Source: Fidelibacterota bacterium
Lineage (GTDB): Bacteria > Fidelibacterota > Fidelibacteria > Fidelibacterales > Fidelibacteraceae
Reading direction: 5' to 3'
NCBI GenBank assembly: GCA_030629925.1
Contig: DAOVOB010000096.1
Location: 1-5,516, forward strand
DNA: 5,516 nt
Part shown: piece by piece, positions 1 through 5,516 of the stretch
Position numbering within the stretch: position 1 is the first letter of the stretch
How the letters are laid out: the number at the start of each line of letters is the position of its first letter
Program-made: the position numbers and the translations under genes
Notes under the pieces: model-generated
Databases searched by the model: none
Seen by the model: the letters and a program-made list of their open reading frames with translations, nothing else
What the model was told of the DNA's origin: nothing

Positions 1-1028
1 ACGGAAAAGTTGTTACTCTTGAAGGTGAAATGAATTCTTCCAAAGGGCTCAAATCTATGGTTGCAGCTCTTGAAGAAGAAGGCTATACGGTAGCCAATAA
101 GGTTCGCCTACTTCCCGATGGGGAATTACAGGGTAAAACATATGGTGTTGTAAACAGATCAGTTGCCAATATGCGTGCTGAACCTTCGGCTCGCAGTGAA
201 ATGGCAACACAAGCCGTCTTGGGTACTCCATTGCGTGTTTATAAGAGACATGCTAATGGCGATTATTACGTACAAACACCCGATGGTTATCTAGGGTGGA
301 TAGAAGCTAGTGCTTTTACAGCAATGACACCATCTAAGTTTAAAAATTGGCGCAAATCCGAGAAGGTTATCTACCTCGAAGATGCCGGCTATGTCTATTC
401 AAAGGCAAGTACAAAATCACAAATCGTAAGTGATATCACGGCAAAAAGTTTCTTATTGGAAGCAGGACGTAATGGGGATTATACAATAGTTGTATTTCCA
501 GACGGACGAAAAGGCTATATAGAAACTGCAAAGTGTGAAAATTTTTATGTATTTTTGGGAAATGTAAAACCCACCACACCCAGTGTGTTGAAGTTGGCAC
601 ATTCATATATGGGTCGACCCTACCTTTGGGGCGGAACGTCAACAAAGATGATGGATTGTTCAGGTTTCGTTCACACGGTTATGTTCATGCATGGCATATA
701 TTTACCAAGAGATGCTTCGCAACAAGTATTTGTGGGCAAGACCGTAGCAGAAGGCAAAGAGGAGATCGATAAACTTAAAGCGGGTGACCTTTTGTTTTTT
801 GGTATGTATCGCGAAGATGGAAGCGAACGCATTACTCATGTAGGTATATATATCGGTGACGGTAAATTCATACATGAAGATGGAGATGTCAATATTTTAA
901 GTTTCAATCCCGAAGATAAAAATTATAGTAAATTTCGTCACGATTTGTTTATTCGCGCAAAGGATGTGATACATCATGTTGGTAAATATGGTGTGAAACA
1001 TATTAAGGATGTTCCTCTGTTTCTATAA
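1..1028 (+). CDS. SH3-domain NlpC/P60 (C40) cell-wall peptidase, 5'-truncated
   Basis: Cysteine peptidase predicted to cut peptidoglycan stem peptides, probably at the gamma-D-Glu-diamino-acid bond as in YkfC-type enzymes (family knowledge; exact substrate inferred). The frame is open from base 3 to the TAA at 1026-1028. The ATG at 30 is probably internal: the codons before it (GKVVTLEGE) continue smoothly into it and resemble the N-terminal region of Bacteroidota homologues, so signal sequence and true start lie off the left edge. Two bacterial SH3-like domains follow, roughly bases 140-320 (with VANMRAEPS and the TPDGYLGWIE strand) and 365-545 (ending FPDGRKGYIE). The catalytic domain covers about 580-970. 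Its YLWGGTS and DCSGF motifs place the nucleophile Cys at 657-659; the base is His at 837-839 (THVGIYIG) and the third polar residue is His at 873-875 (KFIHEDGD). All catalytic positions are intact, so an active enzyme is expected. It is the only plus-strand gene here. Confidence 0.9.
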   Translation, partial: GKVVTLEGEMNSSKGLKSMVAALEEEGYTVANKVRLLPDGELQGKTYGVVNRSVANMRAEPSARSEMATQAVLGTPLRVYKRHANGDYYVQTPDGYLGWIEASAFTAMTPSKFKNWRKSEKVIYLEDAGYVYSKASTKSQIVSDITAKSFLLEAGRNGDYTIVVFPDGRKGYIETAKCENFYVFLGNVKPTTPSVLKLAHSYMGRPYLWGGTSTKMMDCSGFVHTVMFMHGIYLPRDASQQVFVGKTVAEGKEEIDKLKAGDLLFFGMYREDGSERITHVGIYIGDGKFIHEDGDVNILSFNPEDKNYSKFRHDLFIRAKDVIHHVGKYGVKHIKDVPLFL

Positions 1029-1047
1029 TAAATATTTGATCTATTTT

Positions 1048-1076
1048 AAGGCGGTTATTTTAACCGCCTTTTTTAT
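1048..1076 (+). terminator. Intrinsic terminator of the NlpC/P60 gene
   Basis: A perfect 10-bp stem (AAGGCGGTTA at 1048-1057, TAACCGCCTT at 1061-1070) with a TTT loop is followed by further T residues. It begins 19 bases after the peptidase stop codon. There is no matching A-tract on the left side, so it should work only for plus-strand transcription. Confidence 0.9.
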
Positions 1077-1092
1077 TATAAAAAATAATTGC

Positions 1093-1382
1093 GTCATCCT
1101 GAACTTGTTTCAGCCCCGTAGGGGTCCCGAAGGGAGATCTCTCTGTCTATCACGTCACAGGAAAATATTTAAAGATCGAAATAAAAAGATCATTTTAGGA
1201 TATATTCCCTTCTTTTCTTTGGTTAGTAAAGAAAATCCCAAGGGGATCCCTTTGGGAGAAGCAAAAGAAAATTCCCGCATGTGCGGGACTGCCCTTTCGC
1301 CAGCTGGCGGACTAAAAATCCTCTTCGTTCGGTAAAGTACCTGAAAGGCATCGCTTTGCTCAACCCAGATACTTTTTAACCC
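1093..1382. repeat. Palindrome-rich intergenic repeat element
   Basis: No believable gene lies here; instead there is a chain of short inverted repeats. In order: CCCC-GTA-GGGG (1114-1124); TCCC-GAA-GGGA (1125-1135); TTTTCTTT / AAAGAAAA (1213-1220 / 1228-1235); a 20-base near-palindrome centred on GGGATCCC (1237-1256, one G-T wobble); CCCGCA-TG-TGCGGG (1274-1287); the perfect 12-base palindrome CGCCAGCTGGCG (1298-1309); and an imperfect stem joining 1331-1343 with about 1366-1382. The opening words at 1093-1113 (GTCATCCTGAACTTG...) resemble an intergenic repeat that I recall from many environmental bacterial genomes. Copy number cannot be judged from one copy. The boundaries are approximate, and it could be several abutting repeats rather than one element. 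Confidence 0.6.
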
Positions 1383-1628
1383 TCACTCATTGGATTTTCT
1401 TAACGCGTCGTCGCGATGCGGGTCTGAATATCTTGCTTGTAATGTAATTTCAATTGAGCGTTTCTTAACTGTTAACTGAATATTCAATTGTTCTTTGTCA
1501 ATAGTCAATTACTTGTCTTTAAGAGAATATGCCAATATTTCACAATAATACAACATGCCCTACTAAGCGTATCTCGAAATAGTTATCTGAATTATTAACA
1601 TATAATGAACGAAGAGAGTTGATAATAT
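1383..1628. other. AT-rich spacer, no gene recognised
   Basis: This is the remainder of the spacer between the two convergent genes. It is AT-rich, with repetitive wording around 1465-1515 (TTAACTGTTAAC, CAATTG, GTCAATAGTCAATT) and one small stem around GCGTCGTCGCGATGC (about 1405-1419). No open frame with a ribosome binding site or recognisable protein was found on either strand. Since genes converge on it, no promoter is required here. Confidence 0.5.
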
Positions 1629-1658
1629 AAAAAAACGGGGCAGATGCCCCGTTTTTTT
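1629..1658 (-). terminator. Terminator of the outer-membrane receptor gene, possibly bidirectional
   Basis: The stem CGGGGC / GCCCCG (1636-1641 / 1646-1651) has a four-base loop and is extended by seven A on the left (1629-1635) and seven T on the right (1652-1658). It lies 16 bases beyond the receptor stop codon when read leftward. The A and T tracts on both sides mean it can act in either direction, so it would also stop plus-strand readthrough from the peptidase gene before it becomes antisense to the receptor. Confidence 0.9.
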
Positions 1659-1674
1659 ATTTATATATAAGAAA

Positions 1675-4173
1675 TTAAAATTCACTACCGCCATCTTCGG
1701 AATTGAAGTTATCGCTTTCAAAACCGTTGCCATTCTGTTGTTTCTTGTAATTATTGATCTTCAATGAAAGGTCCAGTGAGATCATGGGTGCATCACGGTA
1801 GAATTCCGAGTATGTATAATAACTTGGGGTTGTGACCGTATACTGATGGAAACCGGTACCGAAGATATCCCTTACTTGCAAGGTTGCAGATAGCACACCA
1901 TCAAAGAAATCCTGACGAACACCCAAATCGGTCATTAAACCACCTGAACTTGTACCCTGTGCGGTTGCAGAGGATGATCTATAATTCAGGCCGACCTGAA
2001 TACGGGTATCCTTTAACATAAATGTGTTCCGTAAACGTGTACTGTAATTTAAGCTTGATTCATTAAAGTTTTCTCCATAGAGCTCACCTTCAACCTGATA
2101 ATAATACAAGCGCCCGGAAACATTCATCATCCACCATTTGAAGATATTCAGGTTGCCCATAGCTTCGACACCCATAGATTGATCCGTACCCACATTTTCA
2201 TAAGTGTTCAGGATTACGTCATCTTCGTAGACAGTCTGAATACGTTCGATCTTGTCTGTTGTACGTTTATAAAAAGCATCCAGTGAGACAAAACTTTTAC
2301 CAAAGCTTTTTTGAACAGAGAAATCATAAGAATCGGTCATTGCGGGAACAAGCGCAGGATTTCCTATACGAATATTATATGCATCCCACCATGTATAGAA
2401 TGGCTCAAGTTGCCATCCCCGGGGTCGAGAAACACGCCGAGTATAAGATCCCATCAGCTGAACGTATTCGGGTAATTGATATGACATATGTAGTGTTGGG
2501 AAAATATGCAAGCGATCGATAACATAAACCGAATCAGTTGCATCACTATCTATCTCACGATATGTATATTCAGCACGTACACCGGGTTGAATGCCGAACA
2601 AACCAAACTCAGCAGAATATAAGGCAAAAGCAGAAAGCGTATTTTGTTTGTAGTCCGTAAGATTTGAAAATTGGTCTTGAAGGTCAAAATTTCCTGTTAA
2701 GGGTTCATAATAGTAAACATTATTTCCATCGGTTTTCCAGTTGAACTTGGCATTAACACCTGTTTCAAAATTACTGGTTTTATTTATTGGACGCTTATAT
2801 TCGATCTTTCCCCGGATACTGTTGGAAGGACCTATCTCGGTTGTTCGCTGGCCTTCGGTAGTGTCACCAAATACATCGACAAGATAAGTAAAAGATTCTT
2901 CATCCATATTCCAGTTGGAATAGGAGGCCTCGAACTTGATTTGGTGCTTGGTCGATGAGTTTCCATTGCTTACACTTGGAGATGAACCATGTCCACCCGG
3001 CCCCTGTCCTTTGGACCTGGTAGCATTTTCTTCTTCTTTTTCGGGGAATGTATGTGTGTAATCAGCTATAACACTATAGCGAGATCCACCTCGTGTGCTG
3101 TTTTCATAGCTGGTATAATCGTAGGAATTAAAAATTGTCCCTGTGATCGGATCTGAGTAAGAAATTTCATAGGCAGTTGTGGATCCGCCGGTTGATGCTC
3201 GTGGGCCGTAATTTGCAGAGATCCCGATGACATCATTTTTAGAGATGAACCAATCCAATCCACCTTTGATCCCATAACCGCCACGACCGCGTGAGCGATC
3301 TCCATTAGAAATAAATTCAGCAGTTGTATCCGGAAAATAGAGAAGACGTTCAACATAAGATTCGCCGGTAAAATTACGTTTTGAAAAATCAACGGAGACA
3401 TAAGTAGTGATCTTTTCATTTGTATAATTTAATAGAACATTCCCGCCAAGATTATTGGTTCCGGCATTAACAGAGGCTAATCCGGTGATCCCGATGCGTT
3501 TGTCTCGCATGGTTACGATATTGATGATACCTGCACCGCCTTCAGCTTCATATTTTGCCGAGGCATTGGTCATGATCTCAATATTTTCAATAGAAGCTGC
3601 CGGAATACTTTCCAAGGCATCCTGGGGTTCCAGCACTGAAGGTCTGCCATCGATCATGACGGTAAAATTAGAACTGCCTCTCAGGGATACATTGCCCTCA
3701 ATATCCACATCAACGGAGGGGACATTTTCCAGTATCTCGACTGCCGTACCGCCACGTGCAGACAGAAATTGCTTTGCATCAATAACTCGTTTATCGATTT
3801 TATAGGTCACAGCAGGCTTTTCTGCTTCAACAAGAACATTATCCATTTTTAGAGTTGCCGGTTTTAAAAGAATGGAACTGACATCCACATTTTTCCCGTT
3901 CAATGTTACGCCATCAACACGTTTCTGTTCATAGCCCATGTAGGAAATGACAAGATAGTAGTTGCCTGCCGGAACATTAAAAACACGAAAAGTGCCATCC
4001 ACACCGGACATAGTTCCGGTAATAATGTTTTCTGTGTCATTTTCGTATACGGCAACATTGGCGAATTCGAGAACTTTGTTTGTTTTAATATCTTTTATTA
4101 GTCCGGAAAGTGTTGCTGCGGGCAATGAAACGGCCAGTAGCAGAATAGAAATAATTAACAATACTTTTTTCAT
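1675..4173 (-). CDS. TonB-dependent-receptor-like outer-membrane beta-barrel protein
   Basis: Complete 832-residue outer-membrane protein, likely a TonB-dependent transporter or relative; the ligand cannot be read from sequence. Residues 1-20 are a signal peptide (MKK, hydrophobic core, LPAA). Residues 21 to about 104 form a carboxypeptidase-regulatory-like beta-sandwich (LSGLIKD, GVDGTFRVFNVPAGNYYL, YMGY). Residues about 120-222 are the plug, with ENVPSVDVDIEGNVSLRG, VMIDGRPSV and AKYEAEGGAGIINIV motifs. The rest, from about 228, is a barrel rich in alternating aromatic strands, best matching the OMP_b-brl_3 type. A polar Gly/Ser/Lys segment at 377-410 is probably a surface loop. The last predicted strand (SLDLSLKINNY) is followed by an acidic, Gly-rich tail ending in Phe. 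No STN domain and no certain TonB box were seen. The ATG is backed by AAAGGA five bases upstream. It is followed by its own terminator and has no partner gene (SusD-like, for example) in the window. Confidence 0.93.
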   Translation of the reverse strand: MKKVLLIISILLLAVSLPAATLSGLIKDIKTNKVLEFANVAVYENDTENIITGTMSGVDGTFRVFNVPAGNYYLVISYMGYEQKRVDGVTLNGKNVDVSSILLKPATLKMDNVLVEAEKPAVTYKIDKRVIDAKQFLSARGGTAVEILENVPSVDVDIEGNVSLRGSSNFTVMIDGRPSVLEPQDALESIPAASIENIEIMTNASAKYEAEGGAGIINIVTMRDKRIGITGLASVNAGTNNLGGNVLLNYTNEKITTYVSVDFSKRNFTGESYVERLLYFPDTTAEFISNGDRSRGRGGYGIKGGLDWFISKNDVIGISANYGPRASTGGSTTAYEISYSDPITGTIFNSYDYTSYENSTRGGSRYSVIADYTHTFPEKEEENATRSKGQGPGGHGSSPSVSNGNSSTKHQIKFEASYSNWNMDEESFTYLVDVFGDTTEGQRTTEIGPSNSIRGKIEYKRPINKTSNFETGVNAKFNWKTDGNNVYYYEPLTGNFDLQDQFSNLTDYKQNTLSAFALYSAEFGLFGIQPGVRAEYTYREIDSDATDSVYVIDRLHIFPTLHMSYQLPEYVQLMGSYTRRVSRPRGWQLEPFYTWWDAYNIRIGNPALVPAMTDSYDFSVQKSFGKSFVSLDAFYKRTTDKIERIQTVYEDDVILNTYENVGTDQSMGVEAMGNLNIFKWWMMNVSGRLYYYQVEGELYGENFNESSLNYSTRLRNTFMLKDTRIQVGLNYRSSSATAQGTSSGGLMTDLGVRQDFFDGVLSATLQVRDIFGTGFHQYTVTTPSYYTYSEFYRDAPMISLDLSLKINNYKKQQNGNGFESDNFNSEDGGSEF

Positions 4174-4178
4174 GATTT

Positions 4179-4184
4179 TCCTTT
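4179..4184 (-). promoter_or_regulatory. Ribosome binding site of the receptor gene
   Basis: Read on the minus strand this is AAAGGA, with five bases between it and the ATG at 4171-4173. It fixes the start just before the signal peptide and argues against longer N-terminal extensions. Confidence 0.65.
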
Positions 4185-4260
4185 TTTATTCTTTCGCAAT
4201 ATTGACACAAAAGGTAAGTAAAAGTTAATGGAATTAATAATAAAAAATATCTGAGAAAAA

Positions 4261-4403
4261 ACCTCACACAAAGGCGCTAAGTATAACTAAGTCACAAAGC
4301 AATAATATTATTATTCTTAAAAACGGTGGTAATTAATTCAATCAATAAAAAAAGCCCTAATAATCTTAGGGCCTTAATCATACTTAGCGCCTTTGTGTGA
4401 GGT
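4261..4403. repeat. Perfect 24-bp inverted repeat, MITE-like or dispersed intergenic repeat
   Basis: Bases 4261-4284 (ACCTCACACAAAGGCGCTAA plus GTAT) are the exact reverse complement of 4380-4403, separated by 95 mostly AT-rich bases. The right arm begins one base after the nagB stop codon. Inside the left half, CTAAGT (4277-4282 and 4287-4292) and CACAAAG (4267-4273 and 4293-4299) recur directly, so the left arm is part of a longer repetitive string. No flanking target-site duplication is evident and there is no coding capacity. The CTTAGCGCCTTTGTG wording resembles intergenic repeats that I recall from other genomes; this was not verified. It could be a small non-autonomous mobile element or a long-range stem at the end of the nagB transcript. 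Confidence 0.75.
4347..4375 (-). terminator. Intrinsic terminator of nagB
   Basis: On the minus strand the stem GCCCTAA / TTAGGGC (4372-4366 / 4360-4354) with a five-base loop is followed directly by seven U (4353-4347). AAG at 4375-4373 can extend the stem by three pairs, one of them G-U. It lies about 30 bases past the nagB stop codon and entirely inside the larger inverted repeat 4261-4403. Confidence 0.9.
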
Positions 4404-4404
4404 C

Positions 4405-5205
4405 TTAAACGGATGCAATAGCTTCTTGTTCAATATCTTTGAAATATTTCACGGTTCCAACTTTCAATTCCATTGTGGCTTCTTCATCACAGATGATCAT
4501 ACCTCGCGGATGCAGTTGCAAAGCGGACACCGTCCACATATGGTTGACACCCTCTTCAACGACTTTTTGCAGTGCATGGGCTTTTTTGTAACCATTGACA
4601 AGAATGATCACTTCGGCGGCATCCATAACAGTGGCAACACCAACAGTAAGTGCACGTTTCGGAACCTTGTTGACATCATTATCAAAGAAACGCGAGTTTG
4701 CAAGAATCGTATCATAAGTCAAAGATTTAACACGTGTGCGGGAAGAAAGTGATGAGCCGGGTTCGTTGAAAGCAATATGTCCGTCTGGACCAATACCACC
4801 CATAAAGAGATCAATACCGTCATAAGTTTGGATTTTCATTTCATAGTCATAGCATTCTTTTTCCAGGTCATCGGCATTACCGTTTAGAATATTGATTTGA
4901 TCTTTGGGGATATCAATGTATTTAAAGAAATTCTCGTGCATGAAATAGTGGTAAGATTCTGTGTGATCTTCAGACAGTCCGATATATTCATCCATATTGA
5001 AAGTCACAACATTTTTAAAAGAAACTTTACCGGCTTTATATAGGGCGATCAATTCTTTATAGACTCCCAAGGGCGATGAGCCGGTAGGGAGGCCCAAAAC
5101 AAAAGGCCGATCGGCATTGGGTTGCGCATCGTTAATGCGTTTTGCAATATATTGAGCTGTAAATTTGCTCATTTTTTCATACTTGTCCATAATGATCATG
5201 CGCAT
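4405..5205 (-). CDS. nagB: Glucosamine-6-phosphate deaminase
   Basis: Converts glucosamine 6-phosphate to fructose 6-phosphate and ammonia in the cytosol, sending amino sugars (chitin or cell-wall derived) into glycolysis. At 266 residues it has the same length as the E. coli enzyme and, as I recall that sequence, aligns without gaps. The phosphate-binding loop GLPTGSSP is at 38-45; the catalytic residues Asp72 (NMDEY), Asp141 and His143 (GPDGHIAF) and Glu148 are all present. The residues that bind the activator N-acetylglucosamine 6-phosphate in E. coli also match: Ser151, Arg158, Lys160 and Tyr254. A hexameric, allosterically activated enzyme is therefore plausible (inference). The ATG is chosen over the Met codons at residues 3 and 6 because GAGG lies seven bases upstream. 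It has its own terminator. No nagA, transporter or regulator gene is next to it in the window. Confidence 0.98.
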   Translation of the reverse strand: MRMIIMDKYEKMSKFTAQYIAKRINDAQPNADRPFVLGLPTGSSPLGVYKELIALYKAGKVSFKNVVTFNMDEYIGLSEDHTESYHYFMHENFFKYIDIPKDQINILNGNADDLEKECYDYEMKIQTYDGIDLFMGGIGPDGHIAFNEPGSSLSSRTRVKSLTYDTILANSRFFDNDVNKVPKRALTVGVATVMDAAEVIILVNGYKKAHALQKVVEEGVNHMWTVSALQLHPRGMIICDEEATMELKVGTVKYFKDIEQEAIASV

Positions 5206-5210
5206 GATTT

Positions 5211-5216
5211 TACCTC
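5211..5216 (-). promoter_or_regulatory. Ribosome binding site of nagB
   Basis: The minus strand reads GAGGTA; GAGG ends seven bases before the ATG at 5203-5205. This decides for the first of three closely spaced Met codons (residues 1, 3 and 6). Confidence 0.7.
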
Positions 5217-5283
5217 GTGGTTTGTCGTTCTTAAAAAGCGTTTGAAATTAATATGTGAATGAAGTAAAAAAAAGCAAATAATT

Positions 5284-5317
5284 TCAATAGCCTTGGATTT
5301 AAACCCAAGGCTATTGA
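5284..5317 (-). terminator. 13-bp hairpin after the 4Fe-4S gene, probable terminator
   Basis: Bases 5284-5296 (TCAATAGCCTTGG) pair perfectly with 5305-5317 around an eight-base loop. Read leftward the hairpin starts 15 bases after the stop codon at 5333-5335, the right place for a terminator. The following U-tract is poor at first (AATTATTTGC) and only becomes eight T from 5273 down to 5266. It could alternatively be an attenuator or regulatory hairpin in the nagB leader if transcription continues from the upstream gene. Confidence 0.5.
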
Positions 5318-5346
5318 TTAAACCTTAAACTCTTAAACCTTTAAAC
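5318..5346. repeat. Four-copy TTAAAC short tandem repeat
   Basis: TTAAAC occurs at 5318-5323, 5325-5330, 5333-5338 and 5341-5346, spaced 7, 8 and 8 bases apart. The stop codon of the 4Fe-4S gene lies within the third copy. It joins the two hairpins on either side. No function is assigned. Confidence 0.5.
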
Positions 5347-5516
5347 AGGAAAAATATCTTTGATATTTTTCCTGTTTATCCAGCACCTCCAATGTCTTTT
5401 TTAATTCAGTCGGGATCTGAATGCTTTGCGGGCATTTGGGGATGCAGGCGCCGCATTCTGTACAAAGGGAGGCATGGCCGTTTGTTTTACTTTTATTGAG
5501 ATGGTTTTTCTTTCGG
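5333..5516 (-). CDS. C-terminal part of a 4Fe-4S protein, likely an iron-sulfur aldo/keto reductase
   Basis: The minus-strand frame is open from the right edge (first whole codon 5515-5513) to the TAA at 5333-5335, giving the last 60 residues. Its hallmark is the Cys-x2-Cys-x2-Cys-x3-Cys-Pro [4Fe-4S] motif CTECGACIPKCP, with Cys codons at 5462-5464, 5453-5455, 5444-5446 and 5432-5434, followed by QSIQIPTELKKTLEVL. One cluster followed by Pro-Gln-x-Ile-x-Ile-Pro and a short helix is typical of the C-terminal ferredoxin-like segment of the aldo/keto reductase subgroup found in anaerobes (family knowledge). The reductase barrel itself is off the window, so another ferredoxin-domain protein remains possible. 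The final residues DKQEKYQRYFSCLKV lie beyond the usual family end and are encoded by a perfect inverted repeat (5342-5378). The gene reads in the same direction as nagB, with 127 bases between. Confidence 0.7.
   Translation of the reverse strand, partial: RKKNHLNKSKTNGHASLCTECGACIPKCPQSIQIPTELKKTLEVLDKQEKYQRYFSCLKV
5342..5378. repeat. Perfect 17-bp hairpin inside the 3' end of the 4Fe-4S coding region
   Basis: Bases 5342-5358 (TAAACAGGAAAAATATC) are the exact reverse complement of 5362-5378, with a TTT loop on the plus strand. The hairpin overlaps codons 46-58 of the visible part of the gene, ending seven bases before the stop codon. It has no adjoining U-tract, so it is not a classical terminator by itself. 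Confidence 0.75.

Noticed and set aside
436..645. Minus-strand open frame within the peptidase gene
   Set aside because: It is antisense to conserved SH3 and catalytic-domain codons and has no ribosome binding site or family resemblance.
1009..1335. Plus-strand open frame of 108 codons overlapping the end of the peptidase gene
   Set aside because: It starts inside the peptidase gene, runs through the terminator and the palindromic repeat region, and its product has no recognisable domain or plausible composition.
3066..3419. Second minus-strand frame inside the receptor gene, and plus-strand frames at 2259-2522, 3455-3805 and 3962-4228
   Set aside because: All lie within the intact receptor gene in other phases, and their products are low-complexity shadows of it.
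4085..4267. Minus-strand frame of 60 codons overlapping the receptor start
   Set aside because: It spans the receptor's ribosome binding site and signal-peptide codons out of phase; nothing supports its translation.
4261..4403. CRISPR or toxin-antitoxin-like small locus
   Set aside because: There are only two arms, in inverted rather than direct orientation, with no spacer array and no small open frame with a ribosome binding site between them.
4393..4752. Plus-strand frame opposite nagB
   Set aside because: It is antisense to highly conserved NagB codons and begins in the inverted-repeat arm; no independent evidence.
5217..5283. A sigma-70-like promoter for nagB (TTTGCT, 19-base gap, TATTAA on the minus strand)
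   Set aside because: The spacing and hexamers are poor in such AT-rich DNA, and the lineage may use a different consensus, so it is not listed as a feature.
5333..5410. Possible frameshift in the A-run before the end of the 4Fe-4S gene
   Set aside because: Recounting the run at 5397-5402 gives six bases, and the single frame ...IPTELKKTLEVL... reads through without any shift.

Overview
The window looks like chromosomal DNA of a Gram-negative, AT-rich bacterium of the Bacteroidota or a related FCB lineage. The evidence is an outer-membrane receptor of the carboxypeptidase-regulatory / plug / OMP_b-brl type, an SH3-SH3-NlpC/P60 peptidase of a kind common in that group, and long AT-rich intergenic spacers with short palindromic repeats. 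Clear Shine-Dalgarno sequences precede both complete genes, which is less typical of classical Bacteroidetes, so the phylum is an inference only.

Layout from left to right: (1) bases 1-1028, plus strand, the 3' part of an NlpC/P60 cell-wall peptidase gene, closed by a strong intrinsic terminator at 1048-1076. (2) 1077-1628, a gene-free spacer whose first 300 bases are a chain of small hairpins and palindromes that looks like a dispersed repeat; the rest is AT-rich with nothing recognised. (3) 1629-1658, a bidirectional-looking terminator, then 1675-4173, minus strand, a complete 832-residue TonB-dependent-receptor-like outer-membrane protein. (4) 4174-4404, a spacer holding a perfect 24-bp inverted repeat (4261-4284 / 4380-4403) that encloses the nagB terminator. 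(5) 4405-5205, minus strand, a complete nagB (glucosamine-6-phosphate deaminase, 266 residues). (6) 5206-5332, a spacer with a 13-bp hairpin and a TTAAAC repeat. (7) 5333-5516, minus strand, the last 60 codons of a gene ending in a single [4Fe-4S] motif, most like the C-terminus of an iron-sulfur aldo/keto reductase; it runs off the right edge.

The peptidase and the receptor are convergent, each with its own terminator. Receptor, nagB and the 4Fe-4S gene all read leftward, but hairpins between them suggest separate transcripts rather than one operon. NagB (amino-sugar catabolism) and the NlpC/P60 enzyme (muropeptide cleavage) could both serve cell-wall recycling, but they lie on opposite strands about 3.4 kb apart, so this is weak. 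I found no convincing novel multi-gene system. The most interesting content is the non-coding structure: the terminator nested inside a long inverted repeat next to nagB, the palindrome chain in the convergent spacer, and a perfect 17-bp hairpin that encodes the tail of the 4Fe-4S protein.
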